NCBI GenBank assembly: GCA_009885445.1
Contig: VFKQ01000031.1
Coordinates: 1 to 8,343 of the forward strand
From: Anaerolineaceae bacterium
GTDB lineage: Bacteria; Chloroflexota; Anaerolineae; Anaerolineales; Villigracilaceae
DNA length: 8,343 bases
Direction of reading: 5' to 3'
A program made the position numbers and the translations under genes. Below are positions 1-5,887 of this stretch, piece by piece (position 1 is the stretch's first letter; the number at the start of each line of letters is the position of its first letter). The notes beneath the pieces were generated by a model. That model was not told the origin of the DNA. It did no database searches and saw only the letters and a program-made list of their open reading frames with translations.

Positions 1-557
1 CCGTAGTCGTTGCGGTAGCGTTTGGGCGGGGCGATCTGTGAAGGGCACTCGATGGTGAAGAAGCGGCACGGGCTGTCGAGGTGCATCTGCCAGGTGACGG
101 CGAAGGGGATGACGATGTAGTCGCCTTTGTGGAAGGGCAAATTGCCGAAGACGGATTTCAATGTTCCGCTACCTTCATGCACCCACCAGACTTCGTAGGC
201 TTGTGAGTTGCGATAGAAGTAATCCATACTTTTCGTTGGACACGCCATGCCGAGAATCACGTCGCGGTTGCCGAGCAGGGGAATCTTCGACGAGACTGAA
301 TCCGCTCCGGGGGCGGCTTGACTCGTTTGGAGGGCGCGGTGGCGAATCGGGCCGAAGTCCACATATTCGGGGAGCGCGGGGCCGAGGTCCTCGGTCTTTG
401 TCACGCGCGGCGGGAGGAAGTGATGATAGAGGATGGATTGAATTGAGGAGAAACCTTCGAGGCCCATCAGTTCTTCGCGATAGAGTTTGCCGTTCGGTTT
501 TTTAAATTGGGTGTGGCGCTTGTGCGGAATTTGGCCGAGTTTGTGATAGAAGGGCAT
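1..557 (-). CDS. hmgA: Homogentisate 1,2-dioxygenase, N-terminal part (cut by window edge)
   Basis: This enzyme is a non-haem Fe(II) cupin that uses O2 to open the ring of homogentisate to maleylacetoacetate in tyrosine and phenylalanine degradation in the cytoplasm. About 185 residues are visible; the family is usually about 380-440 long, so roughly half is missing beyond position 1. The start MPFYHKLGQIPHKRHTQF, followed by KLYREELMG and EGFSS, is the characteristic opening of bacterial homogentisate dioxygenases. A later stretch (YEVWWVHEGSGTL, then GDYIVIPFAVTWQM) fits the first cupin barrel. The iron ligands lie in the C-terminal half and cannot be checked here. The ATG has an AGAGG ribosome site five bases upstream, which overlaps the stop of the GGDEF-like gene only 9 bp away, so the two are probably translationally coupled. 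hpd and a fumarylacetoacetase nearby support the assignment. Confidence 0.93.
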   Translation of the reverse strand, partial: MPFYHKLGQIPHKRHTQFKKPNGKLYREELMGLEGFSSIQSILYHHFLPPRVTKTEDLGPALPEYVDFGPIRHRALQTSQAAPGADSVSSKIPLLGNRDVILGMACPTKSMDYFYRNSQAYEVWWVHEGSGTLKSVFGNLPFHKGDYIVIPFAVTWQMHLDSPCRFFTIECPSQIAPPKRYRNDY

Positions 558-566
558 TTGAACCTC

Positions 567-1088
567 TTAGTTTGAGGGCAGGTTGCGCGGCTCAGTTTTT
601 GCGATGTCGGAGTAGGCGGCAAAGCTTTGCGCGCCATGCGCGCGCGCTTCGCGCAGGGCGCGCTCTGCTTCTTGCATTAGTTTTTCGCCGTTGAGTCCTT
701 CGCCGCCCAGGTGGCTGGAGAGACCGATGCAAATTGAGATGGGCGTGGAAAAACCGAGCGGGACGGTGAAGGTGCCATGCGTGACGCGCAACAGGCGGTT
801 ACAGACGATGCGCGCGTTGGCTTCGTCTGTGACAGGTAGTAGCGCTACAAACTCATTTCCTATTCTGGCGGGAATGTCGGCTTTGCGCAAGCGCGCATTA
901 AGCATGATGGGCAGAATATCTGCGGGCGGCTTTGTGTTTTCCGATGGGTTTCGACCCGGCAACAGACCGATGCGCAATAACGATATTGGGCTGGCATAAC
1001 GCTGACAGCGACCGATCTCGTAATCCATTAATATCTTGAAGACGCTTTCATCGTAAATGGTTGCTGAATCTTGCGGTTGTGTTTGCAT
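567..1088 (-). CDS. Stand-alone degenerate GGDEF-domain protein
   Basis: This 173-residue protein is essentially one GGDEF-like domain with no visible sensor, membrane segment or receiver domain. The helix E24-x-x-R-C-x-R-Y and strand PISLL (residues 24-38) match the family core, as do the LLPVTDEANARIVCNRLL helix (83-100) and the C-terminal AERALREARAHG (141-152). The signature loop reads R-I-G-N-E-F (75-80) instead of R-x-G-G-[DE]-E-F, and the aspartate expected after the first core strand (DxDxFK) is absent. It is therefore unlikely to make cyclic di-GMP and may bind a nucleotide or a protein partner instead, which is inference. The ATG has a GGGAGA ribosome site about seven bases upstream. 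The gene lies 32 bp after the two-repeat lipoprotein and 9 bp before hmgA, an odd place for a signalling-type domain. Confidence 0.8.
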   Translation of the reverse strand: MQTQPQDSATIYDESVFKILMDYEIGRCQRYASPISLLRIGLLPGRNPSENTKPPADILPIMLNARLRKADIPARIGNEFVALLPVTDEANARIVCNRLLRVTHGTFTVPLGFSTPISICIGLSSHLGGEGLNGEKLMQEAERALREARAHGAQSFAAYSDIAKTEPRNLPSN

Positions 1089-1120
1089 GGCCGTTCTCCC
1101 GTTTGAATGAAGGCTTGAAT

Positions 1121-2710
1121 CTAGGGTTGTGTAATGATAATGGACGCGACCAGCGCGTCGAGGATGGAGAGGGATGGGCTGAACTGATTGTCTGCCGCGC
1201 TGTTGACGCGTGCGTTGAGCGCGTTTGTGGATGCAGTGGCATCTTCCTGCGAAACGTAGGCGTGACCATCGGCGAGGTCGGCGATCATGGGCGCGTTCAC
1301 GCTGATTCTGAGGCTGATGAGGTATTTTCCGTCGCTGGTGAGGCCGGTGAAAGTGTAGGTGAGGCCGGTTCCGCCCGGGGCTTGTGCGGCGAAGCTACCC
1401 GAGGAGAGGAAGCGATAGCCTGTGCCATTTTGGAAGGATAGGTTTTTAAATTGCGCATCTACATTGTGGCCCGGGTAGGGCAAATTCGGGAAGGCGTCGT
1501 GTTGCGTGTTTTGCGCTGTTTGCGATTGCAGGCGAGGGACGAGCTCGGGGTCCATCGCGTTTAAGTCTGCGACGCGGAAGATGCGGATGCCCGGGGTGTT
1601 GCTGTCTCTGAAATCTGTGGAGGTGTAGGCGCTGAAATAGACCGCCACGTGCTCGGGGTAATCCAACTCCCAAGGGGCGCCAAGCGCGCTGGCAGCGATG
1701 GTCTCGCTGGATAAACCCTCGTTGAGCGAGGTGGGGTAAAAGAATTTCAGTCCCACACCAAAGGAGGGAAAGGAGAATTGATTATTGGTCTGCGCACCGT
1801 TAACTTGAGGCGCTGTGGTGGGTGGAGCGGCTGGCGCAGAAACTGTGTGCGGGCTGATAAGAACTGATTGAATCAATGCGTCCAGGCTGGGGAGCGCGGG
1901 GTTGAAAATATTTAGGTCGGCGCTGTTAAGCTTTGCAGTGACTGCATCTAAGTAAGCAGGATAGGCGTCAAAATTATTCTGGTCAAAAGGGACGCCATCT
2001 GCGGGCAAGACCGCGTTCGGGCCTGGGTCCATCAGGAAAGGCGCGAGAACAGGCAGGACGGCGGAGACGTAGTAGGTGCCGTCGCTGGTCAACCCTTGGA
2101 AGGTGTAGAACACCGCTCCGTTGACAATCTGGCCGGGGAATTGCGAATACATGGTGATGAAACGAACTCCTGTCCCGTTTTGGAAGGAGATCATTTGAGC
2201 GTTGGAGTGAAAGACCTGTGCCGCGTTGTACGTGGGCAGGAAGGGCAGGCCGGTGACTGTGGATAGGCTAGCTGGGTTAGCCAGGAGATCGCGCAAGGCC
2301 TGAATTCTTTTGCCGGCATCTTCGTTCATTTGGGCATATTCATTCGCGGGAAACACAAACAACTCAGCCTGTTGAAAGTTGCCTTCCAATGGATAGCCAA
2401 TGATTGGGTACGTGTTATACGCAGGGTAGTTTTCCCACCAGGGCATGTCTCCGCCATTGGATACAGGTGGAATGTTGGGCGAGACCGCTGACCCTGTTCC
2501 AAGACCGATGGGAATTGTGAAGGAGAGTCCGTTCAGTGAGACGGGGATTCCAGGCGTGGGTTGTGTGGCGGTGGGCGCGGCGGCGGTCATGGCTTGAAAC
2601 GTGGCCGCGACGATATCCTCCACTGATTGGCCCTGTGGCGCGGATGTTGTCGGGATGCAGGCCGAGAGCATGAGAACGAGCACGAAAAGCGCCGAAAGAA
2701 TCTTTTTCAT
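1121..2710 (-). CDS. Two-repeat putative lipoprotein of unknown function
   Basis: The 529-residue product starts with a lipoprotein signal peptide: MKK, a hydrophobic core and lipobox L15-S-A-C18, followed by an Ala/Thr/Pro linker to about residue 55. It should be anchored outside the cytoplasmic membrane. The rest is an internal duplication: about residues 57-287 and 311-527, joined by a Pro/Thr-rich linker (about 288-305). Matched landmarks are SFQNGTGVRF (175-184) with SFQNGTGYRF (425-434), TFQGLTSDGTYYVS (203-216) with TFTGLTSDGKYLIS (453-466), and LPSLDALIQSVLIS (273-286) with LSILDALVASIIIT (514-527). I recognise no named domain and no catalytic motif, so a binding or structural role is only a guess. 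An AAAGGA ribosome site precedes the ATG. The gene starts 30 bp after the fumarylacetoacetase and is followed closely by the GGDEF-like gene, so it looks like part of the same operon. Confidence 0.88.
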   Translation of the reverse strand: MKKILSALFVLVLMLSACIPTTSAPQGQSVEDIVAATFQAMTAAAPTATQPTPGIPVSLNGLSFTIPIGLGTGSAVSPNIPPVSNGGDMPWWENYPAYNTYPIIGYPLEGNFQQAELFVFPANEYAQMNEDAGKRIQALRDLLANPASLSTVTGLPFLPTYNAAQVFHSNAQMISFQNGTGVRFITMYSQFPGQIVNGAVFYTFQGLTSDGTYYVSAVLPVLAPFLMDPGPNAVLPADGVPFDQNNFDAYPAYLDAVTAKLNSADLNIFNPALPSLDALIQSVLISPHTVSAPAAPPTTAPQVNGAQTNNQFSFPSFGVGLKFFYPTSLNEGLSSETIAASALGAPWELDYPEHVAVYFSAYTSTDFRDSNTPGIRIFRVADLNAMDPELVPRLQSQTAQNTQHDAFPNLPYPGHNVDAQFKNLSFQNGTGYRFLSSGSFAAQAPGGTGLTYTFTGLTSDGKYLISLRISVNAPMIADLADGHAYVSQEDATASTNALNARVNSAADNQFSPSLSILDALVASIIITQP

Positions 2711-2740
2711 TATTACTTGAATCCTTTTTCGGAAATAGAA

Positions 2741-3625
2741 TTAACTTGCCTGCTTGCCGATTGTGTTGCGCAAAATTCCGAGCCGTTCAATTTCCAACTC
2801 GATCACGTCGCCTTCGTTCAACCACGGGCCTTGAAACTTGGTCAACTCCAACAGACAGCCCGTGCCGACAGTACCCGAGCCAATCACATCGCCGACGAGC
2901 AGTTGTACCGAATCAGATGCGCGTGCGAGAATGTCACCGAAGGACCAGTACATGTCTTTGAAATTTCCCGCGGAGAGAGTCTTGCCGTTGACTCGCGCCG
3001 TCATGGCGAGATCGTACACGCCGGGCCGACCCGCTTCACGCTCGGTCAGTTCGTCCGCGGTGACGATGTAGGGGCCGAACGACGAGGCGAAGTCTTTGCC
3101 TTTGGCGGGGCCGAGTCCCACGGCCATTTCTTTGCGTTGCACATCGCGGGCCGACCAGTCGTTCCAAATGGTGTAACCGAAAATATGATTCGGCGCGTCG
3201 TCGGCTTTGAGATTTATTCCGCTTTTGCCAATGACGACGGCCACTTCAAGTTCATAGTCCATCGCGTTCGTATAATGCGGATAAGGAATCACATCCTCGT
3301 GACCGAAGGCCGCATTTGGATTCGTAAAATAGAAAACGGGAAATTGATACCACTCTTCGGGGACTTCACGTCCGCGATTCTTGTTCGCCGTTTTGACATG
3401 TTGCTCGAACGCGTATCCGTCGCGCAGTGTGGTGGGTTTGAGCGGCGAGAGAAATTTTACTTCCTCCAGCGCGAGCGAATCTGACGAGGCTTTCGATGCG
3501 GCGGTTTCAGCGCCGGCGGCAATGACGGCCAGCATATCGGCGTAGGGCAGTAGATGCGCGCGATCATTGATAATCAGCGCGGGCTGCGAAGAATTTCGGG
3601 AGGTTGAGATGGTTGCGAATTTCAT
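2741..3625 (-). CDS. Fumarylacetoacetate hydrolase family protein (probable fumarylacetoacetase)
   Basis: It probably hydrolyses fumarylacetoacetate to fumarate and acetoacetate, the last step of tyrosine degradation. The 294-residue protein has a short N-terminal region (1-60) and the full catalytic domain. The residues known from mammalian FAH can be placed: metal ligand D69 and catalytic H76 in LRDGYAFEQHV, metal ligands E125 and E127 in YELEVAVVIG, and D156 in NDWSARDVQ (155-163). Also present are GKGKDFASSFGP-like residues (around 174-185) and the glycine-rich GSGTVGTG (249-256). The wider family also includes acylpyruvases and decarboxylases, so the exact substrate is inferred from hpd and hmgA nearby. 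The ATG lacks a clear Shine-Dalgarno sequence, and I see no convincing promoter in the 69 bp between it and the upstream toxin gene. The lipoprotein gene begins 30 bp downstream. Confidence 0.9.
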   Translation of the reverse strand: MKFATISTSRNSSQPALIINDRAHLLPYADMLAVIAAGAETAASKASSDSLALEEVKFLSPLKPTTLRDGYAFEQHVKTANKNRGREVPEEWYQFPVFYFTNPNAAFGHEDVIPYPHYTNAMDYELEVAVVIGKSGINLKADDAPNHIFGYTIWNDWSARDVQRKEMAVGLGPAKGKDFASSFGPYIVTADELTEREAGRPGVYDLAMTARVNGKTLSAGNFKDMYWSFGDILARASDSVQLLVGDVIGSGTVGTGCLLELTKFQGPWLNEGDVIELEIERLGILRNTIGKQAS

Positions 3626-3694
3626 GGTGGGTTTGGGTTTGAGAGGAATAAAGGCGGCGGGAGATGAAGGGAGATTAAGCCAAAGGAGACTATC

Positions 3695-4084
3695 TCACCA
3701 GAGTATCTTTACCAGGCGCGAATCTGTGATGGCAATGTCGTATGTAATGAGCACCGCATTTTGCAACAATGCTTCGGCCACGATCAAACGATCATGAATA
3801 TCGGGAAGTAATCGAAAATCCTGAATCTTTGCGGCGGTCTCAGGTAAAAGAGCGAGGAATTGGAAGCCTGGCCTTGAACGCAAACTTGAAATTATTTCGT
3901 CTGGCTTTATCGTCTTATGTTTTTCGGCAAACATAATTAATTCTGCAACTACGATGGCAGGGATGAAGACGCGTACCTGCCCATTGATTGCAGAATCAAA
4001 TATCTGGCGAGCCTGCATGCCCAGGCGCTTGGAGCCGCCAAGATACCAGATCAGCGCGTGAGTATCTGTGAGGTATTTATCCAT
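3695..4084 (-). CDS. vapC: PIN-domain (VapC-type) toxin ribonuclease
   Basis: PIN-domain toxins are Mg2+-dependent ribonucleases that stop translation, usually by cutting tRNA or rRNA, when their antitoxin is lost. The 129-residue length is typical. The N-terminal DTHALIWYL (7-15) is characteristic of this branch, and the four acidic metal-binding positions can be placed at D7, E48 (VVAELI), D98 (IHDRLIVAEA) and D116 (LITYD). Nothing suggests inactivation. The ATG follows the antitoxin stop by one base (TGAGATG), so translation is very probably coupled; no strong ribosome site is present. The RNA target cannot be predicted. The gene lies between hpd and the fumarylacetoacetase in an island that looks more AT-rich than the catabolic genes, consistent with later arrival. 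Confidence 0.92.
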   Translation of the reverse strand: MDKYLTDTHALIWYLGGSKRLGMQARQIFDSAINGQVRVFIPAIVVAELIMFAEKHKTIKPDEIISSLRSRPGFQFLALLPETAAKIQDFRLLPDIHDRLIVAEALLQNAVLITYDIAITDSRLVKILW

Positions 4085-4085
4085 C

Positions 4086-4337
4086 TCATTTGGCTCGTTC
4101 TACGAGCCTGGATTGTTTTGCCAAGCCTTTATTCCATAATTTCTTCGCAGATTTTATCTCCGCGTCAGAAATACCGGCCAACTCAGGAAAGGCTCCAAAG
4201 AGAGATGTTTTGGCAGAAATCTTTTGCTTTGAAGTTTTTACCCAAATTTCCACCTCCATATCCTCTGGGAGATTCACTTTTTCCTTTGGCTTAAATACCC
4301 CTTTTTTGTAAACTGCTTGAACCGCAATATGCTCCAT
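4086..4337 (-). CDS. AF2212-like/DUF104 antitoxin paired with the PIN toxin
   Basis: This 83-residue protein begins with VQAVYKKGVFKPKEKVNLPE and then MEVEIWV (about residues 6-33), the pattern of the AF2212/DUF104 antitoxin family: a short beta-rich domain usually encoded just upstream of a PIN toxin. The C-terminal part (about 36-83) is lysine-rich, has no match I recognise, and probably wraps the toxin active site. The ATG has a clean GGAG ribosome site five bases upstream, and that site overlaps the stop codon of the mazF remnant (GGAGTAA). Only one base separates its own stop from the toxin start. No promoter is evident directly upstream, so expression may come from the promoter of the decayed module at about 4600. 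Such antitoxins commonly neutralise the toxin protein directly; whether this one also binds DNA cannot be told. Confidence 0.85.
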   Translation of the reverse strand: MEHIAVQAVYKKGVFKPKEKVNLPEDMEVEIWVKTSKQKISAKTSLFGAFPELAGISDAEIKSAKKLWNKGLAKQSRLVERAK

Positions 4338-4339
4338 GT

Positions 4340-4461
4340 TTACTCCGTTTTGATAAGTTGTCCGACGATCTCATTGTGACTGATAATCAGCATGGGCGCA
4401 ACCCGGCTTGCTCATGACCGCGGGTTGGGTTTAAGTCCGCCCAGAAAATATCCCCTCTTGT
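4340..4461 (-). pseudogene. 5' remnant of a mazF/PemK toxin gene, frameshifted and truncated
   Basis: Reading from 4461 downward, one frame gives TRGDIFWADLNPTRGHEQAG followed by LRP, the highly characteristic N-terminus of MazF/PemK endoribonucleases. That frame meets TGA at 4387-4389. The expected continuation, MLIISHNE, is in a different frame beginning at 4393, so one base appears to be missing at the LRP/MLIIS junction. The second piece ends with TAA at 4340-4342 after only 17 codons. Together about 40 codons remain of a family usually near 110, so roughly the C-terminal two thirds are gone. The stop in the frame just before 4461 also leaves no normal start. The homology ends about 30 bp before the DUF104 antitoxin start, which suggests a deletion or insertion junction near 4365-4375. 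Confidence 0.82.
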
Positions 4462-4581
4462 TTATTTCAACGACCCGAGCCGAATCTGCGCGTCGGTGTA
4501 GGAATACGACGAAGTCCAGCATCCCACTTTGCTTTTCAGGCGAAAGTGACATTTTTTTTGGATTTGTTCTGTAACAGTCAT
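4462..4581 (-). pseudogene. DUF2281-like antitoxin remnant, frameshifted at an A8 run
   Basis: The ATG at 4579-4581 follows a strong GGAGG site by five bases and encodes MTVTEQIQKK, a typical start for small DUF2281-type antitoxins. The frame then continues with unrelated sequence and stops at 4462-4464 after 39 codons. In the -1 frame, immediately after a run of eight A (T on the plus strand, 4552-4559), the sequence reads LSPEKQSGMLDFVVFLHRR, which closely resembles the family core (L-P-x-E-x-Q-x-x-V-L-D-F-x-x-F-L). Joining the two at the A-run gives a plausible antitoxin, so either one A has been lost or decoding slips there. Because the adjoining mazF is truncated and also frameshifted, decay is the simpler reading. 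A longer open stretch from a GTG at 4618 runs in the second frame, but it begins upstream of the ribosome site and is not believed. Confidence 0.7.
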
Positions 4582-4586
4582 AAAAG

Positions 4587-4603
4587 CCTCCAAAATGATT
4601 ATA
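4587..4603 (-). promoter_or_regulatory. Putative promoter -10 box and ribosome site of the toxin-antitoxin island
   Basis: On the minus strand a perfect TATAAT lies at 4598-4603 and a GGAGG ribosome site at 4587-4591, five bases before the ATG at 4581. The -35 region is poor: the best match near the right spacing is TTTGGT. The leader would be very short if this -10 box is used. It is the only promoter-like sequence seen upstream of the intact antitoxin-toxin pair. Confidence 0.45.
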
Positions 4604-4634
4604 AACCAATCGTAGCACTGACCAAATTGCGCGC

Positions 4635-4663
4635 GATTCTTCTCGCTATAAAGTGTAAGAATC
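4635..4663 (-). other. Weak hairpin downstream of hpd
   Basis: A 7-bp perfect inverted repeat, GATTCTT and AAGAATC (4635-4641 and 4657-4663), with a 15-nt loop begins 5 bp after the hpd stop. No T-tract follows. It could be a weak terminator or mRNA-end stabiliser for hpd, or an operator for the downstream toxin-antitoxin promoter. None of these is strongly supported. Confidence 0.3.
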
Positions 4664-4668
4664 CTTGA

Positions 4669-5793
4669 CTATAAATTACCGCGTTTCTCTTGCTCGGCCT
4701 CAATAGACTCAAACAGGGCCTTGAAGTTGCCTTTGCCGAAGCCTTGTGAGCCGTGGCGTTGGATGACTTCGATGAACATCGTCGGGCGGTCTTGAATCGG
4801 ACGGGTGAAAATTTGCAGAAGATAGCCTTCATCGTCGCGGTCGACCAGAATGCCGAGGTCGTGGATGTCTTTCATGTTCTCCTTGATACTGCCCACGCGC
4901 TCGGGGAGCATTTCGTAATAGGTATCAGGCACGCGTAAAAATTCCACGCCGCGTTTGCGCAGGTTTTCCACCGCGCTCAAAATGTCGCCGGTGATGATGG
5001 CGATGTGTTGCACGCCGGGGGTCATGTAATAGTCGAGATATTCTTCGATTTGACTCTTGCGCCGTCCCTCGGCGGGTTCGTTGATCGGAAACTTCACGCG
5101 GCCATTTCCGTTTTGCATCACCTTCGACATCAGCGCCGAATATTCGGTGGAGATGTCTTTATCGTCGAAGTGCAATAATTGGCGGAAGCCCATCACCTGA
5201 TGATAAAAATTCACCCAATGATTCATCTTGCCCAATTGCACGTTGCCCACGATGTGGTCAATTGCGGCCAGACCCGCGGATTCAGTTTCATATTCAATGG
5301 CTTTATAGGTGGGCGCAAACACGCCTTTGTAATCCGCGCGGTCAACGAAGACGTGCAGTGTTTCGCCGTAGGCTTGAATCGCGGAGGTGCGATAGATGCC
5401 GTAATCATCTTTTTCTTCGCGCGGACTCCACGCCGATTTGCCGCCGCGTTCGGTGGTGGCCTGCCAGGCTTTTTCCACATCGTCCACTTCGAGGGCGATC
5501 ATCTTCACGCCGTCACCATGCACCATGTGATGCGCCGCGATTTCAGAAGAAGGGCCATACGGCGCAGAAACCACAAAGCGCGCGTGACCCGCTTCGAGCA
5601 CGTATGAAGCGGACTCGCGGTTGCCGGTTTCGAGCCCTGAATACGCCACGGGTTTGAATCCAAAAGCCTTCCACCAGTAATACATGGCTTGCTTGGCGTT
5701 GCCCACGTAAAAGCGCAGGTGGTCTACAGATTTGATTTGTAAAAAATCCGCCTCTTCGGTCATGGGGCGTTCGGTTTGAGTAGGGGCTGTCAT
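4669..5793 (-). CDS. hpd: 4-hydroxyphenylpyruvate dioxygenase
   Basis: It converts 4-hydroxyphenylpyruvate and O2 to homogentisate and CO2, supplying the substrate of hmgA. The 374-residue product has the usual two vicinal-oxygen-chelate domains, about 18-155 and 175-345. The Fe(II) triad can be placed at H180 (AIDHIVGNV), H263 (GVQHIAI) and E342 (FIEVIQR). The C-terminal FGKGNFKALFESIEAEQ (352-368) is the conserved helix that closes the active site. An upstream in-frame extension reaches 5910 but is rejected: the ATG at 5793 has an AAGGAG site six bases away, the length then fits the family, and the extension would cover a promoter and a terminator. A near-consensus promoter at 5820-5848 drives it. 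The sequence looks intact. Fumarylacetoacetase and hmgA lie downstream beyond the toxin-antitoxin island. Confidence 0.97.
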   Translation of the reverse strand: MTAPTQTERPMTEEADFLQIKSVDHLRFYVGNAKQAMYYWWKAFGFKPVAYSGLETGNRESASYVLEAGHARFVVSAPYGPSSEIAAHHMVHGDGVKMIALEVDDVEKAWQATTERGGKSAWSPREEKDDYGIYRTSAIQAYGETLHVFVDRADYKGVFAPTYKAIEYETESAGLAAIDHIVGNVQLGKMNHWVNFYHQVMGFRQLLHFDDKDISTEYSALMSKVMQNGNGRVKFPINEPAEGRRKSQIEEYLDYYMTPGVQHIAIITGDILSAVENLRKRGVEFLRVPDTYYEMLPERVGSIKENMKDIHDLGILVDRDDEGYLLQIFTRPIQDRPTMFIEVIQRHGSQGFGKGNFKALFESIEAEQEKRGNL

Positions 5794-5799
5794 CGTTTT

Positions 5800-5805
5800 C
5801 TCCTT
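5800..5805 (-). promoter_or_regulatory. Ribosome binding site that fixes the hpd start
   Basis: The minus strand reads AAGGAG here, six bases before the ATG at 5791-5793. This decides the start of hpd in favour of 5793 over longer in-frame versions that would begin upstream of the promoter. Confidence 0.85.
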
Positions 5806-5819
5806 GTTGGGGTGATGTG

Positions 5820-5848
5820 ATTGTACGCCATGCCTGCCACGCTGGCAA
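5820..5848 (-). promoter_or_regulatory. Sigma70-type promoter of hpd with a dyad over the -35 box
   Basis: On the minus strand TTGCCA (5843-5848) and TACAAT (5820-5825) are separated by exactly 17 bases; each hexamer matches the bacterial consensus at five of six positions. Transcription would begin around 5812-5814, giving a short leader that contains the AAGGAG site. A perfect dyad, TGCCA-N3-TGGCA (5835-5847), overlaps the -35 box and spacer and could be an operator for a repressor. The regulator is not in view. Confidence 0.72.
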
Positions 5849-5851
5849 ATG

Positions 5852-5884
5852 AAAAACCGGGCTCCCGATTGGAGCCTGGTTTTT
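5852..5884 (-). terminator. Intrinsic terminator after the esterase gene
   Basis: Two 14-base arms (5852-5865 and 5871-5884) pair with a single mismatch around a 5-nt loop. The GC core is flanked by A5 on one side and T5 on the other, so both strands end in a U-run. It starts 3 bp after the esterase stop and sits just upstream of the hpd promoter, which insulates hpd from upstream transcription. Confidence 0.85.
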
Positions 5885-5887
5885 CGT

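Noticed and set aside
161..505. Plus-strand open frame (114 codons), arginine-rich
   Set aside because: It is antisense to hmgA, whose N-terminus is clearly recognisable on the minus strand.
2627..3484. Long plus-strand open frame (285 codons)
   Set aside because: It lies antisense to the fumarylacetoacetase, whose catalytic residues are intact; its composition is that of a shadow frame and no family is recognisable.
4412..4618. Open frame of 68 codons on the minus strand as a real gene
   Set aside because: It starts at a GTG upstream of the real ribosome site and joins parts of two broken genes in one frame; the pieces match a DUF2281 antitoxin and, in another frame, mazF.
5179..5607. Plus-strand open frame (142 codons), histidine/phenylalanine-rich
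   Set aside because: It is fully antisense to hpd and its odd composition follows from the complementary codons.
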